Positions 54,123 to 62,544 of a DNA stretch of 64,000 nt are shown here, in pieces; positions within the stretch are counted from its first letter, which is position 1; the number at the start of each line of letters is the position of its first letter. The notes under the pieces were generated by a model. That model saw only the letters and a list, made by a program, of their open reading frames with translations. It was not told the origin of the DNA and did not search any database. The stretch is taken from assembly GCA_965249205.1 (NCBI GenBank), contig CBDFLL010000006.1:1054001-1118000 (forward strand), read 5' to 3'. Made by a program: the position numbers and the translations under genes. Source of the DNA: JAQBVV01 sp965249205 (GTDB lineage: Bacteria > Acidobacteriota > Vicinamibacteria > Vicinamibacterales > UBA2999).

Positions 54123-54331
54123 TGCCCCCGTCCTGGCTGCACGCGGAGCCGCTCGATGTCGTGGTCCTGCTGTGGGCCGCCGGGCTCGGCGGGCTGGTGC
54201 TGGCCGACGGGCTGCGCCGGTGGATCACGCGCGGCTGGCAGGCCCGCGTGACGCGGCGCGATCAGATGTCGGCCCGGTGGCGCCGCCAGCGCGCACGCGC
54301 GTCTGCGTCCAGCCCGCAGGAGGTGCCATGA
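54122..54331 (+). CDS. Small membrane-anchored basic protein (69 aa)
   Basis: Starts at the ATG of TAATG. One predicted transmembrane segment (VVVLLWAAGLGGLVLADGL), then a highly basic tail (VTRRDQMSARWRRQRARA) that would be cytoplasmic. Ends with the ATGA of the NinB-like gene. Unknown function. Confidence 0.55.
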   Translation: MPPSWLHAEPLDVVVLLWAAGLGGLVLADGLRRWITRGWQARVTRRDQMSARWRRQRARASASSPQEVP

Positions 54332-54768
54332 GCGCCCCGATCCCGGTCTGGTCCGGCGTCGTGGACGCGCGCGGCGCCCTGCACCTGACCTCGATTGATC
54401 TGTTTCGCGGCTGGCTCCGTCGGCTGAAGGGCCGGCCGGTGCGGATCACGGTGAAACTCGCCACGCGCCGGAAGTCCTCGTCGCAGCTCGGGTACCTGTT
54501 CGGCGTGCTCTACCCGGTGATCGCGGACGAGCTGGGCTACCGGCACTACGAAGTGGAGGATGTACATGACGCGATCATGCGCGAGCTGCGCGGGCTCAAG
54601 CCCGAACCGAATCCGCTCAAGCTGCGGGTGTCACTCGCGGACATGAGTCACGAGCAGGTGCGCGAATACCTCGAGGACGTCCGGCACTGGGCGGTGACGC
54701 AGTACGGGATTGTGACGCCGGACGCGGAGAGGGCCGAGTCAGCACGGCACTCGGCCGCCGCGGCGTAG
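54328..54768 (+). CDS. NinB-like recombination protein
   Basis: 146 residues from ATG 54328 after GGAGGTGCC. The features RPVRITVKLATRRKSSSQLG, then YLFGVLYPVIADELGYRHYE and LRVSLADMSHEQVREYLEDV, match NinB (PF05772), a lambda Orf-like protein that binds SSB and promotes loading of phage recombinases. It opens the recombination module with the downstream ATPase and exonuclease. Confidence 0.8.
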   Translation: MSAPIPVWSGVVDARGALHLTSIDLFRGWLRRLKGRPVRITVKLATRRKSSSQLGYLFGVLYPVIADELGYRHYEVEDVHDAIMRELRGLKPEPNPLKLRVSLADMSHEQVREYLEDVRHWAVTQYGIVTPDAERAESARHSAAAA

Positions 54769-54780
54769 GAGAGGAGCGAC

Positions 54781-54999
54781 ATGGCTGACGTAGCAAACAT
54801 CACGCAAGAGCGCGCGGCCCAACGGTTCGCGCAGATCGCCACCTTGGAACGGCACCTGTGTCTCAAGCTGGGCGAAGTCGCGCAGGCCAAGGCCCACACA
54901 AAGGAACTGCAGGAGGAGGCTGACGGCTTGATGGCGCGCATCCGGACGGCGGCGCGCGATGACGGCGAACTGCCGCTGTTCGATCTGGATGGGCAGTAA
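54781..54999 (+). CDS. Small coiled-coil phage protein
   Basis: 72 residues, almost all helix (ERAAQRFAQIATLERHLCLK, then AKAHTKELQEEADGLMARI). AGGAGAGGAG precedes the ATG. Lies between the NinB-like and Sak4-like genes. No family recognised. Confidence 0.7.
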   Translation: MADVANITQERAAQRFAQIATLERHLCLKLGEVAQAKAHTKELQEEADGLMARIRTAARDDGELPLFDLDGQ

Positions 55000-55070
55000 A
55001 CACACGAAGGGCCCGCATGCGGGTGGAGCGCACCGGGCCCGGACACCAGCGCGAAGGAGGCGCTGACATC

Positions 55071-56006
55071 ATGCACATTATACCGGCGACTGACGCGATT
55101 CGCGTCGAGCATCCGATCTTCATGATCTTCGGACAGCCGGGGATCTTCAAAACCTCGCTCGGCTATTCCTGCAAGGACCCGCTGCTGCTCGATTTCGACA
55201 AGGGCGCGCATCGGGCCGTGAACCGCCGCGACACGCTCGTCATTGACGCCTGGAAGGACGTCGTCGAACTTACGGCAGACCAGTCGGCGCTCGACCCCTA
55301 CGCGACGATCGTTGTGGACACGACCGGCCGGTGCCTGGACATCATCGTGGCGGACATCGCCGTCACCGATCCCAAGAAGGCTCCCGGTGGCAATCCGACG
55401 TTGCAGGGCTACGGGCTGCTCAAGACGCGGTTCCGGGCGTGGACCGCGCAGCTGCGGACGCTGGGCAAGGACATCCTGCTCATCGCGCACGACAAGGAAG
55501 ACAAGGACGGCGACACCCGCGTCGTGCGACCGGACATCACGGGCGGGTCCTACGGCGAGGTCATGAAGGTGGCCGACTTCGTCGGCTACGGCTACATGAG
55601 CGGGAAGGACCGCATCCTGGACTTCAACCCGACCGACCGGTGGATCGGGAAGAACCCGGGGGGCTGGGCGCCGTTCAAGGTGCCGCCCGCCGGCAAGGCC
55701 CAGGCCTTCATGGCGGACCTGTTCGACCGGGGGCGCGACGCGCTCGGGGCCATCAGCGAGGCCAGCGCCCAGGTGACACAGCAGGTCGCGACCTGGCGCG
55801 CCGAGATCGCGAAGCTCGAGACCGCGAAGGCGTGCACGGACGCGATCCCGCGTGTGAAGACGCTCGGGCCACTCCTGCAGCCCCAGGTCGCCAAGCTCCT
55901 GGTCGACCACGGGAAGGCCAAAGGGTTCACCTTCGACACCACGGCGAAGGCCTTCGTCGCGCCGGCCCCGGCGGCGACCGAGGACCCGGTCGGCGCGCTC
56001 GGGTAG
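55071..56006 (+). CDS. Phage AAA ATPase (Sak4/RecA-like)
   Basis: 311 residues, ATG 55071 with AAGGAGG upstream. Walker A GQPGIFKT at 21-28; YATIVVDTTGR holds the Walker B aspartate. This short RecA-core protein resembles Sak4-type phage proteins involved in single-strand annealing with a nearby nuclease and SSB. The following exonuclease supports that role. Confidence 0.8.
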   Translation: MHIIPATDAIRVEHPIFMIFGQPGIFKTSLGYSCKDPLLLDFDKGAHRAVNRRDTLVIDAWKDVVELTADQSALDPYATIVVDTTGRCLDIIVADIAVTDPKKAPGGNPTLQGYGLLKTRFRAWTAQLRTLGKDILLIAHDKEDKDGDTRVVRPDITGGSYGEVMKVADFVGYGYMSGKDRILDFNPTDRWIGKNPGGWAPFKVPPAGKAQAFMADLFDRGRDALGAISEASAQVTQQVATWRAEIAKLETAKACTDAIPRVKTLGPLLQPQVAKLLVDHGKAKGFTFDTTAKAFVAPAPAATEDPVGALG

Positions 56007-56011
56007 CGGCG

Positions 56012-56665
56012 ATGCGCATTTCGACCACCACTCTCGAATCCTTCCGGCTGTTCATGGAGCCGGATCAGGAATGGATGACCGAGGACGACCTGCTGGCGAC
56101 GATTCGCGGGGTGTTCGTCCCGACGCACAAAGTCCGGGTCGGCAGGGCGTTCGGGAAGATTCTCGAAACGCCCGAGCGCTACCGGGTGGCCGGCGGGTAT
56201 CGATGCGACGGCATCGCCCTCGGGGATGACGTGATGGGCCTCGCGCTCGCCTTGATCGACCGGCCGCACACGGTCTTTGAGGCCAAGGCCGTCGGGCGCT
56301 ATGGCGCGCACGACGTCGTCGCCAAGGCGGATCAGCTGGTCGGCGGCCACCTCATCGAAACCAAGACGACGCTCTCGACCTTCACCTTCGACAAGTACGC
56401 GCAGTCCTGCCAGTGGCGCTTCATGGCGGACATCTTCCAGCCAGCGGTCGTGACGTACCACGTTGCGTGTCTCCACGACGAGCGGTCGACCGGGGTCATC
56501 TCCCTCCGCGGCATCGAGCGCTTCAACCTCTATCCGTATGCCGCGCTGAGGCGCGACTGCGAGGCCCTGGTCCAGCAGTTTGCCGACTACGTCACGGCCA
56601 AAGGGCTGGACGGGCTGCTCAACGACCGACAGCGTGCCCTGAGCGGCGGACTGGTGGCCGCGTAG
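56012..56665 (+). CDS. PD-(D/E)XK exonuclease (phage recombination)
   Basis: 217 residues. The D-Xn-E-x-K site can be read as D107 and E116-T-K118 (ADQLVGGHLIETKTT), followed by KYAQSCQWRFM with the Q motif, as in RecB/YqaJ-like phage exonucleases. Start 6 bases after the Sak4-like gene. It would trim double-strand ends to give single strands for annealing. The active-site reading is by eye. Confidence 0.75.
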   Translation: MRISTTTLESFRLFMEPDQEWMTEDDLLATIRGVFVPTHKVRVGRAFGKILETPERYRVAGGYRCDGIALGDDVMGLALALIDRPHTVFEAKAVGRYGAHDVVAKADQLVGGHLIETKTTLSTFTFDKYAQSCQWRFMADIFQPAVVTYHVACLHDERSTGVISLRGIERFNLYPYAALRRDCEALVQQFADYVTAKGLDGLLNDRQRALSGGLVAA

Positions 56666-56988
56666 TGGCCGAGGCGTTGTCGCTGCCGTTTGCCGGCGTC
56701 ACGCCGATCAGCCGCCACCGGTCGGCCCAGGCCGCGCAGGCGGCCTCGCGGGGCCGGGTGACGAAGACGCGGCACTACGTGGCGTTGCTCGCGGAGGCGG
56801 GGGAGGCCGGGCTGAGCGATCACGAGACGGTGCGGCTGACGGGGTGGCCGCTGTCGTCGGTGTGTTCGATTCGCAACGGGGCGGTGCGGGCCGGCTTGGT
56901 GGCGCCGTCCGCGCGGGTCGGGGTGAGCCCCTACGGGCTGCAGGTGACGTGCTGGCGGCGGAAGGAGAGGTGTTCGTGGCGTGGATGA
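56665..56988 (+). CDS. Phage winged-helix-like DNA-binding protein
   Basis: 107 residues from GTG 56665 that shares a base with the previous stop. The segment GEAGLSDHETVRLTGWPLSS, then SIRNGAVRAGLV, resembles a winged helix where a recognition helix is followed by a wing. It overlaps the following gene by 13 bases. Unknown role, perhaps replication control. Confidence 0.6.
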   Translation: MAEALSLPFAGVTPISRHRSAQAAQAASRGRVTKTRHYVALLAEAGEAGLSDHETVRLTGWPLSSVCSIRNGAVRAGLVAPSARVGVSPYGLQVTCWRRKERCSWRG

Positions 56989-57857
56989 AGGTGGAATCGT
57001 CTGTGGCCCGCCATCGGAAGTTCGTCCAGGCGGGGCCGGCGGCGTCCTGGCTCTGGCTGTGCGGCAACGCCTATTGCCAGGAAGGCCTCACGGACGGCTT
57101 CATTCCGTGCGAGGCGCTGGAGTATCTCGGGGTGAAGCAGCCCCGCCGTCTCGTCCCGGCGCTCGTTAAGGCGGCCCTCTGGGACGACGTGGACGGCGGG
57201 TGGCGGGTGCACGACTACCTCGACCACAACAAGACGGCCGACGAGGTGCAGCGGATTCGGTCCGAGCGGCGGGCCGCGGGTGCGCGCGGCGGCGTGGCAT
57301 CCGGGGAAGCACGGTCCAAGCGCACGGGGGAAGCAAACCCGAAGCACCTTGCTTCGGATGACTCGAAGCAACCAGTGAAGCAAAGTGCTTCGGATCGCTC
57401 GAAGCAACCCGCGAACCAAAGTGTGTTGGATTGCTTGAAGCAAACGAAGCAAACCGCGAACCCATCTACAGCTACAGCTACAGCTACAACTACAACTACA
57501 GCGGGAGAGGCGCGCGCGCCCGCGCGCGACCACGCCCCGCTTCACGACCGATCCCACCGGACGCACGCCCATTGCGGCCGCGTGTGCTTGCACGCCAGTC
57601 AGTTCAGCGAATTCGTCCGGCGTCGGAACCACCCCGACGCCGACCGGGAGATCCGCGACTGGGCGCTCACGGTGGAGCGCGAGTGGGGGCCGGCCGGGCC
57701 GCGCGCGCGCGAGGAACCCGGCGATCCGTTCGCGTTTTGGAAGGCGCGGTACGCCGAGCAGTGGCCCGCCACCGCCCCCGTGCCGCCCTCGGCGCCCAGC
57801 GCGGCGGAGCGCGAACAACGCCGGAACACCGCGAAGTACGCGAGGCCCGGGCCATGA
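56976..57857 (+). CDS. Phage replication protein (DnaD/replisome-organiser-like) with low-complexity linker
   Basis: 293 residues from GTG 56976 with AAGGAG 8 bases upstream. The N-terminal MKVESSVARHRKFVQAG and WLWLCGNAYCQEG, then ALEYLGVKQPRRLVPALVKAALW, is a winged-helix arrangement found in phage replication initiators. A linker of repeated (D/S)xSKQP units and a T/A run leads to a C-terminal helical part (FWKARYAEQWP). It is directly before dnaB, so helicase loading is likely. Confidence 0.7.
   Translation: MAWMKVESSVARHRKFVQAGPAASWLWLCGNAYCQEGLTDGFIPCEALEYLGVKQPRRLVPALVKAALWDDVDGGWRVHDYLDHNKTADEVQRIRSERRAAGARGGVASGEARSKRTGEANPKHLASDDSKQPVKQSASDRSKQPANQSVLDCLKQTKQTANPSTATATATTTTTAGEARAPARDHAPLHDRSHRTHAHCGRVCLHASQFSEFVRRRNHPDADREIRDWALTVEREWGPAGPRAREEPGDPFAFWKARYAEQWPATAPVPPSAPSAAEREQRRNTAKYARPGP
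57355..57505 (+). repeat. Low-complexity repeats in the replication gene
   Basis: Three imperfect copies of a GCTTCGGATxxCTCGAAGCAACC-type unit encode repeated SKQP. Next, a CTACAG/CTACAA hexamer repeated six or more times encodes alternating T and A. In-frame microsatellites of this kind could vary linker length. Confidence 0.7.
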
Positions 57858-59179
57858 CCGGCCTTGCCGAGCGGACGCTGCCGAGCAATCTGGAGGCCGA
57901 ACGCGCGGTGCTCGGGACGGTGTTGGTCACCCATGGCCGGGTGCTCGACACGGTCGCCGACCAGTTGCGACCAGAGGAGTTCTACCGCGAGGCGCACCGG
58001 CGCATCTTCCGCACGATGGTGACGCTGTTTCGCCGTGGGGAAGCGATCGACTTCGTCACGCTGCGCGAGGCACTCACCACGACCGGCGACCTCGAGGAGG
58101 TGGGCGGCCCGGCCTACATCACGGCCCTGGCCGACGGCGTGCCCGTCTCCACCAACGTCGCGTACTACGCGCGCATCGTGCGCGAGAAGGCCACCGGCCG
58201 GGACGTCATCGCTGTTGCGAATCGCCTCCTGACGGCCGCCTACGACCTGGAGGACCCGGTGGCGCTCATCGACCAGGCCGAGCGCGCGCTGCTCGCCGTC
58301 AGCCACCAGGCGGTGCCCGGCGACCTGGTATCGGCCGCGCAGATGTCGCGCGAGATCTATCCGGTCCTCGAGGCGTTGACCGCGGCGCGGCAGCCGGTGA
58401 CCGGGGTGTCCACCGGCCTCGCGGATCTGGATCACTACACCCGCGGCCTGCAGCCCGGCTCGCTCGTCATCCTCGCGGGGCGGCCCAGCACCGGGAAATC
58501 GAGTCTCGCCCTGCAGTGGGCGCTGCATGTCGCCCAGACACAGCCGGTCGCGTTCTTCTCGGTCGAGATGAGCCAGCAGGAGCAGGTCTTCCGGGTCCTG
58601 GCGACCCTCGCCCACGTCGACGGCCATCACCTGCAGTGCGGGCAGCTCTCGACGGGCGACCAGACGCAGGTCGGCCTCGCGCTCACCGCCTTCAGCCAGC
58701 GGTACTTCTGGCTCGACGACAGCGGCGCCGTGAGCCCGCTGCAGGTCCGGAGCCGCGCCCGGCGCCTCAAGGCGCAACACGGATTAGGGCTCATCCTCGT
58801 CGACTACCTGCAGTTGGTGCAGCACGGGCGGGCCGAGTCCCGGGAACAGGCGGTGGCCGCGACCGCGCGGCTCCTGAAACAGGTCGCCCGCGAACTGGAC
58901 GTGCCGCTGGTGGCGCTCTGCCAACTGTCCCGGAAGGTGGAGGAGCGCGCCGACAAGCGGCCGCAGCTGAGCGACCTCCGGGAATCCGGGGCGCTCGAAC
59001 AGGACGCGGACCTGGTGCTCCTGATTCATCGCCCGCCGCCGAAGCGCGATGGGGTCGTGGTCGCCACGGCGCCGGCCGAACTCATCATCGCCAAGCAGCG
59101 CAACGGGCCGACGGCCAGCGTGGACCTGGTGTGGCGGGGCGAGCAGTACCGCTTCGGGGAACTGGCGGCCCGTCGATGA
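57854..59179 (+). CDS. dnaB: Replicative DNA helicase (DnaB family)
   Basis: 441 residues. N-terminal DnaB domain (LPSNLEAERAVLGTVL), then RecA-like core: Walker A GRPSTGKSS near 210, AFFSVEMSQQEQ, Walker B LILVDYLQLV and SDLRESGALEQDADLVLLI with arginine finger region. It unwinds DNA at the phage fork. Overlaps the preceding gene by 4 bases and the next by 4. Confidence 0.95.
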   Translation: MTGLAERTLPSNLEAERAVLGTVLVTHGRVLDTVADQLRPEEFYREAHRRIFRTMVTLFRRGEAIDFVTLREALTTTGDLEEVGGPAYITALADGVPVSTNVAYYARIVREKATGRDVIAVANRLLTAAYDLEDPVALIDQAERALLAVSHQAVPGDLVSAAQMSREIYPVLEALTAARQPVTGVSTGLADLDHYTRGLQPGSLVILAGRPSTGKSSLALQWALHVAQTQPVAFFSVEMSQQEQVFRVLATLAHVDGHHLQCGQLSTGDQTQVGLALTAFSQRYFWLDDSGAVSPLQVRSRARRLKAQHGLGLILVDYLQLVQHGRAESREQAVAATARLLKQVARELDVPLVALCQLSRKVEERADKRPQLSDLRESGALEQDADLVLLIHRPPPKRDGVVVATAPAELIIAKQRNGPTASVDLVWRGEQYRFGELAARR

Positions 59180-59373
59180 CCGCGGCGGGGCAGCGACTCG
59201 AACGGGCGGTGCGCTGGGCGCAGGCGGTGCAGCGCGTGCGGCGGTCCGTGGAGGCGGCGCACGCCGACATGCGGGCGCTCGAGGCCGACGTCCGACGGGA
59301 GCTGCACGACGCACGGGCAGCGGTCCTCCAGGAGGAGCGCTGCGCACAGACGCCGGCCGGAGTGTCAGCGTGA
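59176..59373 (+). CDS. Small coiled-coil phage protein
   Basis: 65 residues, ATGA overlap with the helicase gene, predicted helix throughout (AHADMRALEADVRRELHDAR). Unknown function; the coupled position suggests a replication accessory. Confidence 0.6.
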   Translation: MTAAGQRLERAVRWAQAVQRVRRSVEAAHADMRALEADVRRELHDARAAVLQEERCAQTPAGVSA

Positions 59374-60158
59374 CCGCGCCCGCCGCCCCGTGCGCCGGCA
59401 AGAAGCGGGGCTCAACGGTGGGCCGACTGAGGGATGCGCCGGTGACCACCCGACGACTGGGGGATCGGTTTCGCGCCGGCAAACGGCTCTGGAGCGCCGA
59501 GGACGACGCCGTGATGGCGACGCGGTATCCCCATGAACCGACGCCCGTGATCGCGACGGCATTGCGACGAACGGCCACGGCGGTGTACGCCCGCGCTGCG
59601 GTCCTGGGGTTGAGCAAGAGCCCCGAATACCTCGCGAGTCCGGCGGCCTGTCGCTTGCGCCGCGGCGACCACGTCGGAGCCGCCTTTCGGTTCCCTAAAG
59701 GTCACGTGCCGGCGAACAAGGGCCTGCGACGACCGGGGTGGGGTCCAGGCCGGATGAAGCACACGCAATTCCGGAAGGGCACGCGCAACGGCACGGCCGC
59801 CGAGCACTACCGGCCCATCGGCAGCACGCGGGGGATCGACGGCTACGTGTACCGCAAGGTGTCGGCGATCCCGAACGTGCCGTACACGGTGAACTGGAAG
59901 CCGGACCACGTCCTCCTGTGGACGTCGCAGCAGGGGCCCGTGCCACCGGGTCACGTGATTGTCTTCAGGAACGGCCACAAGACCGACATCCAACTCGAGA
60001 ACCTGGAGTGCATCTCGCGCCGCGAGCTGATGGCGCGCAACACAGTCCACCACCTGCCGGCACCGCTCCCCGAGACGATTCAGTTGCTCGGGGCGCTGAA
60101 CCGCAAGATTCGACGAAGGACCCAGAGCCGTGAAAAACAAGATCGACGATCTGCGTAA
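59370..60158 (+). CDS. HNH endonuclease (phage)
   Basis: 262 residues from GTG 59370 (GTGA overlap). A SANT/Myb-like helical region (LWSAEDDAVMATRYPHEPTP, IATALRRTATAVYARAA) precedes an HNH-like domain with PGHVIVFRNGHKTDIQLENL, where H, N and a terminal N/H give the beta-beta-alpha metal site. Possibly a homing or packaging-associated nuclease. Confidence 0.78.
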   Translation: MTAPAAPCAGKKRGSTVGRLRDAPVTTRRLGDRFRAGKRLWSAEDDAVMATRYPHEPTPVIATALRRTATAVYARAAVLGLSKSPEYLASPAACRLRRGDHVGAAFRFPKGHVPANKGLRRPGWGPGRMKHTQFRKGTRNGTAAEHYRPIGSTRGIDGYVYRKVSAIPNVPYTVNWKPDHVLLWTSQQGPVPPGHVIVFRNGHKTDIQLENLECISRRELMARNTVHHLPAPLPETIQLLGALNRKIRRRTQSREKQDRRSA

Positions 60159-60378
60159 TCACCTGTTCGAAACGCTCGAAGCGTTGAAGGACGACGAGCA
60201 GCCCATGGACATCGATCGCGCCAAGGCCATTGCTGAGGTGGGGAAGGTCATTGTCGAGAGCGCGAAGGTGGAGGTGCGGTTCCTGGAGGTCACTGGCGCG
60301 GCGCGCGGCACAGGCTTTCTCCCGTCGGAGCCTCGGGAGGCGCCTCAGCTCCCGGCGCGGCGCGGGCGGGTCGCATGA
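60130..60378 (+). CDS. Hypothetical phage protein
   Basis: 82 residues from GTG 60130, overlapping the HNH gene by 29 bases. The N-terminal 55 residues are helical and charged (LRNHLFETLEALKDDEQPMD, IDRAKAIAEVGKVIVESAK), a pattern common in phage early genes and resembling anti-repressor-associated small proteins. Function unknown. Confidence 0.65.
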   Translation: MKNKIDDLRNHLFETLEALKDDEQPMDIDRAKAIAEVGKVIVESAKVEVRFLEVTGAARGTGFLPSEPREAPQLPARRGRVA

Positions 60379-60572
60379 GGCGCGGGCGATCCCCGCGTGC
60401 CGCGCCGGCTCCGTCCGGCCCGCGCTTCACCCCGTGCCGGCGGGACGGCGGCAACAGCAGCGGGTGGCAGACGGTCTATCGGGCGCCGAGGTCGGGCAGT
60501 GCGATTCCGCTGCCCACGCTCGTGCGCTGCGCCTGCCGCGTGGCGTACGAGGCGCAGGAGGGAGGGCGATGA
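60375..60572 (+). CDS. Hypothetical phage protein
   Basis: 65 residues, ATGA overlaps at both ends, arginine-rich and with cysteines (FTPCRRDGG, LVRCACRVAYE). No family recognised; it is supported mainly by the coupled gene arrangement. Confidence 0.45.
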   Translation: MRRGRSPRAAPAPSGPRFTPCRRDGGNSSGWQTVYRAPRSGSAIPLPTLVRCACRVAYEAQEGGR

Positions 60573-60892
60573 GGACGGCGCACACCCCGGGGCCGTGGCG
60601 ATCGGAGAGTCCGTATGTCTCGGCGCCGTCCGGTGAGCACCGGACGATCGTGGCGGACTGCGACCAGTCTTTCTCCGATGACGAGTGCGAGGCGAACACT
60701 CGGCTGATCGCTGCCGCGCCCGAGCTGCTGGCCGCGCTGGAGCAGGCCGTGGCCGTCATTGCCAGCGACGAGCTAAAAGGGGCGTGCCAGGTGGCGCAGA
60801 TCCACGGGATGCCCTATGGCGGCCCGACGGTGAACGTGGCGGAGATCCGTGCGCTGATCGCCAAGGCGCGAGGGGAGACAGCGAGCGAATGA
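60569..60892 (+). CDS. Hypothetical phage protein (APELLAAL type)
   Basis: 107 residues. HTPGPWRSESPYVSAPSGEH, then EANTRLIAAAPELLAALEQA, is a well-known pattern in short phage early proteins of unknown function. Overlaps neighbours by 4 bases on both sides. The APELLAAL motif recurs in the next gene. Confidence 0.75.
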   Translation: MRTAHTPGPWRSESPYVSAPSGEHRTIVADCDQSFSDDECEANTRLIAAAPELLAALEQAVAVIASDELKGACQVAQIHGMPYGGPTVNVAEIRALIAKARGETASE

Positions 60893-61248
60893 CCGAGCCC
60901 TTGGGTGAGGACGCGCTGGTCGGCACCATCGAGGTGCGGACGGTCGGTGACGAGTTCTACGCGGGGTGGACGTCCGGCGATGGAACGGTCGGCTGTGCTG
61001 GCGATCACGCCAACACGCCGGTCGGGGCGCTGGCGCACCTGTGTTCGGTGTTGATCAAGCTAGACGAGGATGAGGCCGCGCCCGAGCTGCTGGCGGCGCT
61101 TGACGAGACGGTCACGAGACTCGAGCGGTGCATGGTGCACGCGGGGTCTGATCCCGATTTTGCGCACGAAGCGACCAAGGATGCCCGCGCTGCCATTGCC
61201 ACGGCGCGCGGGGCCGCCCCCACGCCGCCGCCGGAGGGGCGCGGATGA
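60889..61248 (+). CDS. Hypothetical phage protein
   Basis: 119 residues. The N-terminal half is beta-rich (GTIEVRTVGDEFYAGWTSGD); the C-terminal half has APELLAALDETVTRLE like the previous gene, suggesting a shared module by duplication. Function unknown. Confidence 0.65.
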   Translation: MTEPLGEDALVGTIEVRTVGDEFYAGWTSGDGTVGCAGDHANTPVGALAHLCSVLIKLDEDEAAPELLAALDETVTRLERCMVHAGSDPDFAHEATKDARAAIATARGAAPTPPPEGRG

Positions 61249-61412
61249 TCACGGTGCATTGTGCGACGTGCGGCCATGAATGGGACCTACCGATCACGAT
61301 CCCGATGGATCTCGACCGTTTCGTGACAGCCATCACCGGATGTGTCGCGGCGGGTTGTCCGCGCTGTGGTGCGCACGGAGCGCAGGTGCTGTGTGGACCG
61401 GCGAAGGACTGA
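61245..61412 (+). CDS. Small zinc-ribbon protein (55 aa)
   Basis: Starts at the ATG of a GGATGA overlap. MITVHCATCGHEWDLPI has CATC and a later CPRC (AAGCPRCGAHG), a four-cysteine zinc-ribbon arrangement. Small zinc-ribbon proteins are common in phage early operons. Function unknown. Confidence 0.7.
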   Translation: MITVHCATCGHEWDLPITIPMDLDRFVTAITGCVAAGCPRCGAHGAQVLCGPAKD

Positions 61413-61513
61413 TGGCTGATGCGCGCCTACTACAACGAGCACGAACCCATGAAGGAAGCGTCCCGCAGGTCGCGGCCGTCTTCATCCGGGCCGCACGGGA
61501 GGTCGTGAGATGA
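61412..61513 (+). CDS. Very small ORF (33 aa) or relic
   Basis: ATG 61412 overlaps the previous stop by one base and the frame ends at 61513. An alternative frame here starts MRAYYNEHEP, reminiscent of a small phage protein that often precedes DNA methylases, but it ends after 29 codons. Either could be expressed; both may be relics. Confidence 0.3.
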   Translation: MADARLLQRARTHEGSVPQVAAVFIRAAREVVR

Positions 61514-61516
61514 ACG

Positions 61517-61861
61517 ATGGCCAGTGACCTACGGGTCCGGCGCGATCTGTTCGTGTATCTCTCAGGGCCGCTGACCGCGGCGCACGGCTACCGCGGCGAA
61601 GACAACGTGGCGGCGGGCCTCCGGGTTTTCTTTGACTGCGTGGCGCGGGGCATCCCGGCGTATAGCCCGCACCTGAGCGGGGCGGTCCCGTCCACCATCT
61701 CGTGGGCGCAGTGGTTGGCGTATGACTGCGCCGTGATCGATCGCTGCACGCACGTCCTGCTGCTGCCGCGCTGGGAGACGAGCACGGGCGCGAGGGTCGA
61801 GCGGGACTATGCGCTGCGCATCGGCACGCCGGTCATCACGTCCCTGGATGAACTCGGATGA
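61517..61861 (+). CDS. DUF4406 family protein
   Basis: 114 residues. LFVYLSGPLTAAHGYRGEDN, then YSPHLSGAVP, DCAVIDRCTHVLLLPRWETS and GARVERDYALRIGTPV match DUF4406, related to nucleoside 2-deoxyribosyltransferases. In phages it may act on nucleotides; no catalytic assignment is made here. Its 3-prime end overlaps the methylase gene by 4 bases. Confidence 0.8.
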   Translation: MASDLRVRRDLFVYLSGPLTAAHGYRGEDNVAAGLRVFFDCVARGIPAYSPHLSGAVPSTISWAQWLAYDCAVIDRCTHVLLLPRWETSTGARVERDYALRIGTPVITSLDELG

Positions 61862-62544
61862 CGCCGTACTACGCGTGTGGCGAGATCGCGATCTACCACG
61901 GAGACGCACTTGACCTAATGGGCGCGTTGCCTCTCTGCGACCTTGTGCTTACCGATCCTCCGTTCTTTATGCCGGCACAACACTACGCCTCTCGGGCGAA
62001 GTGGCAGCGGTCATGGGGGGACACTTCAATTCTCGGCCGCTGGTTTGCCCAAGCACTCGATGCCGTCGTGCCTCGCATGAATCCAACAGCACGAGTGCTC
62101 TGTTTCTGCGACGACGAAAGCTACCCAGTGTTCTACCCGGAATTGTATCGACGGTTCGACACGATGGCGTCACTGATCTGGGACAAGGGCGGTATTGGTA
62201 TGGGTTCTGAGTGGAGGCATGGTCACGAACTGATCGTGTCGGCACGATGGAAGGATAGCGCGTGGTACGGCGGTGCAAAACTGTCGGACGTGCTGCGCGT
62301 AAAGAACGTGCCGTCATCCTTGCGTAGCCATCCAGTTGATAAGCCGACCGATCTGTTACGTCAACTACTGAAGCCGACGACCCAAGACGGCGATGTGGTG
62401 TTGGACCCGTTCATGGGGGGCGGCTCAGTGCTGTGTGCTGCGCGCCTTGAGAACAGAGCTGCGATCGGTATCGAGATCGAAGAACGCTATTGCGAGATCG
62501 CGGCCAGGCGCTTGGAGCAACGCATTCTGGACATCGGCGCATGA
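61858..62544 (+). CDS. DNA methyltransferase (N6-A/N4-C type)
   Basis: 228 residues. Catalytic motif IV DPPF (LVLTDPPFF) comes before the AdoMet-binding DPFMGGGSV at the C-terminus, the beta-class order. SHPVDKPTDLLRQLL is the usual KP motif. Methylation of phage DNA would protect against host restriction. Note lower local GC and an A/T-richer style than its neighbours, suggesting separate acquisition. Overlaps the next methylase gene by 4 bases. Confidence 0.9.
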   Translation: MTPYYACGEIAIYHGDALDLMGALPLCDLVLTDPPFFMPAQHYASRAKWQRSWGDTSILGRWFAQALDAVVPRMNPTARVLCFCDDESYPVFYPELYRRFDTMASLIWDKGGIGMGSEWRHGHELIVSARWKDSAWYGGAKLSDVLRVKNVPSSLRSHPVDKPTDLLRQLLKPTTQDGDVVLDPFMGGGSVLCAARLENRAAIGIEIEERYCEIAARRLEQRILDIGA

